Of a stretch of DNA of 64,000 bases, positions 57,671 to 64,000 are shown piece by piece. Below the pieces are notes generated by a model that saw only the letters and a program-made list of their open reading frames with translations, ran no database searches and was not told where the DNA came from. The stretch spans positions 109,468,207 to 109,532,206 of the forward strand of contig NC_050098.1 of the NCBI RefSeq assembly GCF_902167145.1, in the 5' to 3' direction. Origin of the DNA: Zea mays (taxonomy: Eukaryota > Streptophyta > Magnoliopsida > Poales > Poaceae). Each line of letters begins with the position of its first letter. Positions within the stretch are counted from its first letter, which is position 1. Made by a program: the position numbers and the translations under genes.

Positions 57671-60568
57671 TGTAACACCTCTAGTGTTACTGTCACTAAA
57701 ACTTGAGCATAACATCATGAGCATTGGCATATCATGTGTTTGTTACACCTAGAGTGCATTCACTAGGTAAAAATTTCAAATCAGTTGTACTGATGTGATT
57801 TGATGTGTGGTTAACCCTGGGGTAGAGTACTTAACCCTAAATTGGGCTTATGAGTGAAAATGAATCCCAAATAAGTTAAAACCTCAAAAGACATGAGAAA
57901 TGATCATACGATATCATCTTTGATGGACTTTATGGACACCAAAACCCTGAAGTGCTAAAAACCCCGAAAAGACCCCTGGAAAACCCTAAATTGAAACCCT
58001 AGGGGGCTAAGTGCAAATTTTGTGCACTTTTGGACCCAAGTGCAAATACCAAAGTAATAGAACACCACAAATCATGTGTTTCTCACATTTGAGGATTTGC
58101 AAGTAAAATTGTGGAATTTGGACTTATTTGCAAAAAGTACTCCATAAGCATCCTAGGGTTAAGTCTGAAATTCAGTGAACTTGGAGCATCTTTGGAGCTC
58201 TACATCTCTCAATTCATAAAGAATTTGCCCTAGGTCAACACATCAAGATTATAGAGCTACTACAGGAGCATAACTTTGCTTAAGTAATTAAACCTTGGTG
58301 TCATACAAAATTTGGAGATAACTAGCCCTAAAGTCTGACTGTCAGTCAGCTTAGACTCTGATGTTGGTCTGACAGTGAGATATGCTAAACTTTGGACTCG
58401 ATTCGAGCTCGAAGGAGTAAGTAAATGAGCCAGGTCTCTATAGTCGCTTTGTAGCTGGTTTATAGAGCTACAAATTTGATGCATAGAGATGGTCAGGTTG
58501 CTACATGAATTTTGGAGCAAATCACCCTGCAAATTGCTCTGTCAGACAGACTGAATATGAACCTGATGGTACAATAAACAAAAGATCTTCAGATGTCGTG
58601 AACGTGCCGCCGGTGAGCTCTGCGCCATGATCCTTGCCGATGTCGCGATTCGTGCGCTCGGTGTGCAGATATTGTCGACGATGAAAAGATCTTGACGCTG
58701 GATAAGCCTGGGCGCGGTCATCGGGCTGGCCGCCGTACCCCCCCCCTTGCCTTACGGCCGGTCCAGATAAGCTCGTCGGAGTTGGCCGTGTGCCGATTGG
58801 ATGCCACGTGCCTAGGTGCTCTACCACGTCGCAGTAACTCGTCTTAAGCGTGCCCATTCATCGCCGGTGACCTTGCCATGGTGAAGGCCACGCATCCTTT
58901 GCGCCAGTAACTCTCTTCCTCTCTAGCCGCCCGCGCGCCATTCCAAATTCAAGAGCCATCGCCGATGGAACCTATAAATTGCTGCCCCAGTGAGCTCTAC
59001 TAGGTAGTTGTGCATCCAGTTAACCAGCCCTCACCTACAATCGTCCCCCACAGCTCCCCAATTTGGGATTTCCCCCAAATCTGTCAAGAACACCGCAAAG
59101 TGTGAGCTCGCCGCGGTCAGCTCTTCACAGGTCCGATCACGCCCTCCTAGCTCTTGTTTTAGCACTCTTGTGTGCTCTTGATGCTTCTCGACCCGGCCAA
59201 TTGAACTAGACCGCGCTAGATCACCGGGAACGCCTCGGTTCATCCGCAGTTCGCGCCATCACCATGGACAGAGAGATTAGGGGCTAGAACCTTGGTAATG
59301 ATCATTAGTGGTCGAATTAGGTGTCAACCGCACCGGAGCACCGGTCATTGCGTTTTCCGACCGGTCTTGGCTCGCCGGAGTCACTGCTCCGCCGCCGTGG
59401 TCGGTGACCTCAATTCACGAAGAAATAGAAAGGGGAGGGGCCTTAGTGCAGTTGTCAGTGAAACAGAGAAATAGTGGAGAGGATTCTTTACGGGTTTTTC
59501 AAACGACCAGGGACCTCTGTGCAAAATGGACACCGCGGGCGCGCGCGCGGGCGCGCGCGCGGGCGCGTTCTGCCTGTCGTGGGCCGGTTCGGGCTAAATT
59601 AAGCCCGATACTGTATATGCTTTTTCTTTTTCTTTTTCTGCCAGACTTAGGAAATCCATAGAAAATTATATAAAAATAATAAAGATATGAGACTAATTTT
59701 TTTAGACTCCTAGATTTCTCTAGTATTTAATAAAAATAGTTCTAGGGTTTTAGTCCAAACAAGGAATTAATCAGTATCTAAAAGAGTTTAAACCTATACC
59801 TCTGGAATTTTAGAAATTAATTAATAACTCCAAAAATCACTAAACTTTTTGGATAAGCTTAATATGATATTTAGGTTCCATGAGTGAAGTTTGACTTGAT
59901 GTGGACATTGTTTGATGCCTAAACCAAAAACCCTAGCTCCTTAGGATAAAACTGTCTAACCCTACTAGGGTATTGACCTAGAAGACCCTAGTTTCCCTCG
60001 TGTACCGTGAAGGAAAGTTGTATTCAAGATACAATTTGGTGTATCTTTTCTATTATTGCATTTTCATAAGCATTACATGAGCATTCATGGTTATATATGG
60101 TTATATATAGAAAATGAAGAAGAAGTGACTGTTGAAGAGGAAGAGCCTACTCCATCAACAGAAAATCCACCTGCCGGGAACTGTTTCTATTTTGATATTT
60201 GTGGAACAGAGCCTGACTCTCCTACAAAATAAGGCAAGCCTCGGTGCACTTGCCACCTCCTTGCTGTTTAAACTCTTTATCACTTGACAGAGCATTAGGT
60301 GATAGGAGTTGGATGTTAAACCAATTTCTGCATTTTCTTCCTTGAAACTGATTACCATTCCTTGATTACCTGTTTTATTAAAAAGTTTTCTGATGCTTAG
60401 TTCTTATTTAGGAAAGCAAATGTTTTGTTTTAAATTAGAAGGTGATGCTTCACAGTGGATGGGATGTTTTCAAAAAATAAAACTTGATGGCGGATCCATC
60501 ATGGCCATGATGGGTTCAACATCGGAAAAGATGTACCTCTGTCAGTTACCAAACTTTGGGTTTGAAAT
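57671..60568 (+). repeat. Y LTR (5' part), host of Z3
   Basis: It starts TGTAACACCTCTAGTGTTAC, the same architecture as the Tekay LTRs but a different family. TATAAATT lies at 58973-58980, then a GC-rich leader, then AT-rich DNA. An acidic open segment (about 60114-60233) ends at GGCAAGCCTCGG, the same position as exon a of A and B, but with a TAA just before the boundary. The LTR is cut by Z3 at 60568. No genuine protein-coding gene is present. Confidence 0.7.
59534..59570. repeat. Alternating GC run in the Y LTR leader
   Basis: GCGCGC tracts broken by GGG repeat over about 35 bp. Such a run can adopt Z-DNA. Confidence 0.85.
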
Positions 60569-61237
60569 TGTTGGGGACTTGTTCTCAAATACTATGAAAC
60601 AAGAACAAGGCAACATAAAATGTTAAATATTAACGCCCTTCGTCCTTCAAAACATTATTTCCCTTAGGATATAATGATCTTCAGACGAAGGTCATGAAGG
60701 ACATACCTTCGAACATCGAAGGTATGAAGGTAATAGAAGGAAGTGTATGAAATACAAAAGATAACATAAACAGTCATATAACATTATCAACTCATCTTCA
60801 TTATATTATCATGAGAAAATAAAAACCATATTGAATTACATTTAGTACCTTCAGCTTGATAGATAGCAAAGGTACGAGTGTGATGCAAAAGCAAATGCCA
60901 AGTCAGCGTGAACAGTACAAGAGCACTGTTCTTCTATTTATAGGCACGAGACGCAACCCATGTAAAATTACACCCATGCCCTTTACATTTGCTAATAACT
61001 CTATAGTGATCCATCGAGGTCTAAATGGCATTTTCCCTTTTAAGTCGGTTCCCTTTTCTGCTGTCATGCCGAAGCTCCCTTGCGCGTAGCTTCGGCGCTG
61101 CGTCAACCTTCGTATTCTTTGTGCTTTTCACACTGTGGTTCTGATCCGAGTCTGAAGGTACCTGCTCATGTATCATACTCTAGAAACATTGTTAAATCAT
61201 GTTTTTGAGGACCTTCGGAACACGAAGGCCCCCAACA
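60569..61237 (-). repeat. 3' LTR of Z3
   Basis: It reads TGTTGGGGAC...GCCCCCAACA on the plus strand. Its TATA box is at 60942-60935 on the minus strand. GTAGCCCCTCGCA following it is the reverse of the purine tract of Z1. Confidence 0.92.
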
Positions 61238-61392
61238 GTAGCCCCTCGCAATATTAATTTGTTAAAATAACGAATTCATATTGCGATATGGACGAAGGCC
61301 CTAAGCCGAAGGTCCAAAAAAACACCTTCCCTTTGCTAGAATAGCAACAGACAATGACAGACGGGGCCCTCCAACTTGGAGCGCACTGGGCG

Positions 61393-61400
61393 TATAAATA
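61393..61400 (+). promoter_or_regulatory. TATA box of the Z3 antisense gene
   Basis: TATAAATA lies about 150 bp upstream of the ATG at 61550. It is flanked by sequence conserved with Z1 (10810-10870 reverse). Confidence 0.75.
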
Positions 61401-61549
61401 AGAACCCACCCCGAGCACACTTGGTACGCTAACTATCGCCTGCTTTGCTTGCTCAATTTTTTAGCTCTTGCTTACCAACGCTTGCTTGGTTTCTTAGACT
61501 TTCTAAGCTTCGGCTTTAAGGTCACGTTTTCACCATTTCCGAAGAAAAG

Positions 61550-64000
61550 ATGTCTCAAGACAAAAAAGCTGTTGCTGAGACAAAGCTGAGCGAAGAGGAG
61601 AAGCTCCTTGAGGAGAAGACTGGTGGATTTATTGAATCAATAGCAAAGACAAATACAGGAAAGATTACTAAGGAGATTCTAGAAGGCTTATCTGAAGATA
61701 TTGATGACAGCGACAGTTATGATGCGGAAAGTGGGGGCGAAGACTCCGAAGATCGGCCTTGGTGACCAAGTCATGCATTTTTTGGAAAATCAACTACTAA
61801 ACAGAGCCATCTTGATAATATGAGAGGAAGGTATTTTCGAGATATGTCTATTGTGAGGGCTGACATCGGAGGCAGGACTGTTCCTGTTCCCGAAGAAAAT
61901 GAATTTGTGATCTACCGAAGCTTCTTCAAAGCTGGACTTCGGTTCCCCTTAAGCAGATTTGTGGTTGAAGTTTTAAAGATATATCAGATTTTCCTTCACC
62001 AGATTACTCCCAAAGTAATTATCAGAATGGGGATCTTCGTCTGGGCCGTGAGGAGTCAAGGTGTGGAGCCAAGTGCAAAATGTTTTTGCAGCATGCACGA
62101 ACTTTCGTATGAGACGAAGCCCTAGGGTAAAGAACAATATCATAACAATTTTGGTTGCTATAGCTTCGTTGCTCGTTCTGGCTCAAGCTGCCCATTTGGT
62201 CCCGCTTTGGCCTTCGGAAACTGAAGGTAGAAATTGATGAAGAAGTCGAGAAAAGAGATGGCCCGGAGACTGGATGAAAGAATGGTTCTATGTGAAGAAT
62301 GATTTAAAGGCGAGAGAAGACATTACAGATATCATCATGCACCCCATTTGGTCCCGCTTTGGCCTTCGGAAACCGAAGGTAGAAATTGATGAAGAAGTCG
62401 AAGGATGCCGAAGGGCCTTCGGTACAGTCTGTTCATTCATCGGGACAAGGGATTTAGTTCAAGAACATGTGGCCTATAGGATATGGCCACTGATAGACAG
62501 CTGGGAAATGCCAAAGGAGACCATCACTAACCCTAGCGAAGGTGGTTTAGTTCGATTGAAATATACCTTCAGGTTTGGAGACCAATTTATCGAACCAGAC
62601 GATGACTGATTGAAGTGTGTTGAAAATACTAGTGATGAACTACTTGGAGCTTACTCCAAGTCTGAAGATAATGCACTATCTGTGGCCTTCAGGAGCCAAA
62701 AAAAGAAAAGGCTAAATAGAGTTTTTGATGCTATTGGGTTTGTGTACCCTGACTATCGGTAACCGCAATGGGGGCAGAAAAGAAAGGGTGAAACTTCTGA
62801 GAAGGCTGTTGCTTCAGCTGCTCCAAGCGAGCCCGCGCTGAAGAGGAAAAAGGTGAAGGTTCTTACTCACCGACCGCGCTACATTGAACCAGCCATAGTG
62901 CCTAAATTTGGCGGTGAGACCTCTTCGGCTATTGAAGCCAAAGGACTTGTTCCTACGCAGAGGATTGAAGAGCCAGCTGCAATGCCGAAGGCTGACAAAA
63001 TTGAAGAACCGAGAACCGAAGGGACGAAAACATCAGAAGTTCTAAGCCCTTCGGCAGGAGTGGAGGTGCCGAAGAAACAAAAAGATCTAGCAGCAACCCC
63101 CAAGAGAAAAAGGATGGCTAGTGTATTAGATGTGCTGGAGACGATAAAAACTTCAAGCTCTACTCCAGGAAAAATTGCCAAGGCTTCGAAAACACAGATT
63201 GAAACCGAGACAAAGCTGACCGAAGCCGAAGCTATACTGAGCCAGGCTGACGCCGAAGCTGGGCCTTCAGTGCCCGCCAAGGAGAAATCCTCAGAAACTG
63301 GAGAAAAGGCAGCGGAAGAAGAGGGTATAGAACAAATTTTGCCTGAAAAAGCTGCTGCTCTTGCTCTCGAAGCGTCTTCCGAAGTCCTTGATTATATTAT
63401 TCGACACGCTTCGGGAAAAAAGATTATCTGAAGAAGAGATTTTTGAAGCTAAACACTATGCCCGAGAACTGAAATACCCGAAAGGGGCCTTAGTGTTTAA
63501 TGGCACAGACGAAGATGACTTCTTATATTGCCTCCCAGACAACAAAGAATTATCCGTCTGTCGGGAGATGGCCAGAAGTATGGGGTTCCCGAAGCTTGAA
63601 GCTGGCCTCTACGCCATGACGAAGGACGATCTTGCGAATAGCCTTGCATATAACAGTCTGAAGGTACAAAAATTGTATATTTGGAAGTTTATGAATTTTG
63701 AATTATTCTTTTGTTCTTATATTAACCCGTTCATTCTTTTCATATAGGGTTTGATACTTAGCAATGCCTTAAGGGCGCAAAAGAATGTCGAAGACGAGAG
63801 TTGCACTATTGCTCTCAATAACCTTCGAACAGAGGTTATTAAGCTGAGGAACGAAGCTTTAGAAAAAGACAAAATTCTTCTTACATTGGTGGACAAAGTA
63901 AAAGTGGATGAAGCTAACTTCAAGGCTCAATCTGAAGTCCAAAGGAATGAAATTGAAAACCTCCAAAAACAACTGGCCGAAGCCAAATTGAAATGCGCTA
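61550..64000 (+). pseudogene. Antisense gene of Z3: Transposase_28-like / coiled-coil protein, broken, truncated by the window
   Basis: Relative to the element this gene is antisense. Exon 1 starts at the ATG at 61550 and ends at 63663. Intron 1 is 63664-63747 (GTACAA...CATATAG), and exon 2 starts at 63748 and runs off the window. An acidic N-terminus is followed by the PF04195-like segment (IYRSFFKAGLRFPL near 61910). After that come a Pro/Lys/Glu-rich linker and a coiled coil. Damage includes a TGA at about 61762, a TAG after ETKP near 62122 (also in Z1), a 59-bp local insertion at 62191-62249 that shifts the frame, TGA near 62607, TAA near 62759 and another frameshift near 63415. The intron position equals that of Z1 and C. 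Confidence 0.82.
62191..62401 (+). repeat. 59-bp direct repeat within the Z3 antisense gene
   Basis: 62191-62249 copies 62343-62401 with one C-to-T difference, 152 bp apart. In Z1 the first site has an unrelated ~20-bp coding stretch instead, so the copy replaced it. Confidence 0.88.

Larger units (their letters stand above)
60569..64000 (-). mobile_element. Z3: zeon-like element, reverse orientation, cut by the window end
   Basis: The 3' LTR (on the minus strand) and the antisense-gene region match Z1 throughout. The 5-bp flank GAAAT (60564-60568) is the candidate target duplication; its partner is outside the window. Gag and the 5' LTR would lie to the right. Confidence 0.9.

Noticed and set aside
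59308..59661. Possible gene in the Y LTR (Arg-Ala repeats)
   Set aside because: The frame runs through the alternating GC tract and low-complexity Arg/Ala codons; no domain or conserved start is seen.

Overview
This window is intergenic plant DNA made almost entirely of LTR retrotransposons nested inside one another. I see no host gene. The families (a Tekay/Del-clade chromovirus with 4.4-kb LTRs, zeon- and cinful-type Tat-lineage elements, and huck) and the depth of nesting point strongly to maize (Zea mays) or a very close relative. No CRISPR array, rRNA, tRNA or prokaryotic operon is present.

Layout. Element A (1-38393) is an old Tekay-like copy whose 5' LTR begins left of the window. Its gag-pol is split by a zeon-like element Z1 (4143-11653, target duplication GGTAA) and by a probable solo LTR S (13320-14549, duplication GCATA). 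Its 3' LTR (15764-38393) is split twice. The first interruption is a rearranged block (16593-25278) holding two near-identical inverted huck pieces of 2717 bp around a displaced zeon LTR and a 2.3-kb antisense LTR fragment (U). The second is a cinful-like element C (26548-36168, duplication ATAAC). A sits in the LTR of another family, X. The A/X boundary is tandemly duplicated (1325-bp unit, 37710-40359). A second Tekay-like element, B (40759-55836, duplication AAGGA), entered the same X LTR; it is complete, with open reading frames and LTRs differing by only about two dozen sites. X ends near 56661. About 1 kb of unassigned DNA follows, then the LTR of family Y (57671 onward), into which a reverse-oriented zeon-like element Z3 (60569 to the window end) has inserted.

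How the genes relate. B encodes an upstream ORF0 and one gag-protease-RT-RNaseH-integrase-chromodomain polyprotein, so it may be autonomous. The zeon elements carry gag but no pol; the cinful element carries protease-RT-RNaseH-integrase directly after its primer-binding site but no gag. All three copies share related LTRs and an antisense gene with its own TATA box, conserved introns and a Transposase_28-like (PF04195) N-terminal region. This looks like a two-component retrotransposon system with a third, antisense gene of unknown function.

The most unusual signals are: (1) a short two-exon acidic reading frame with an apparent GC-AG intron inside the Tekay LTRs, with similar modules in the unrelated LTRs X and Y; (2) the antisense transcription unit; (3) the gag/pol division of labour; (4) the huck inverted duplication with short templated insertions at three junctions. 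Family names come from recognition of sequence features, not from a database search. Difference counts were made by eye.
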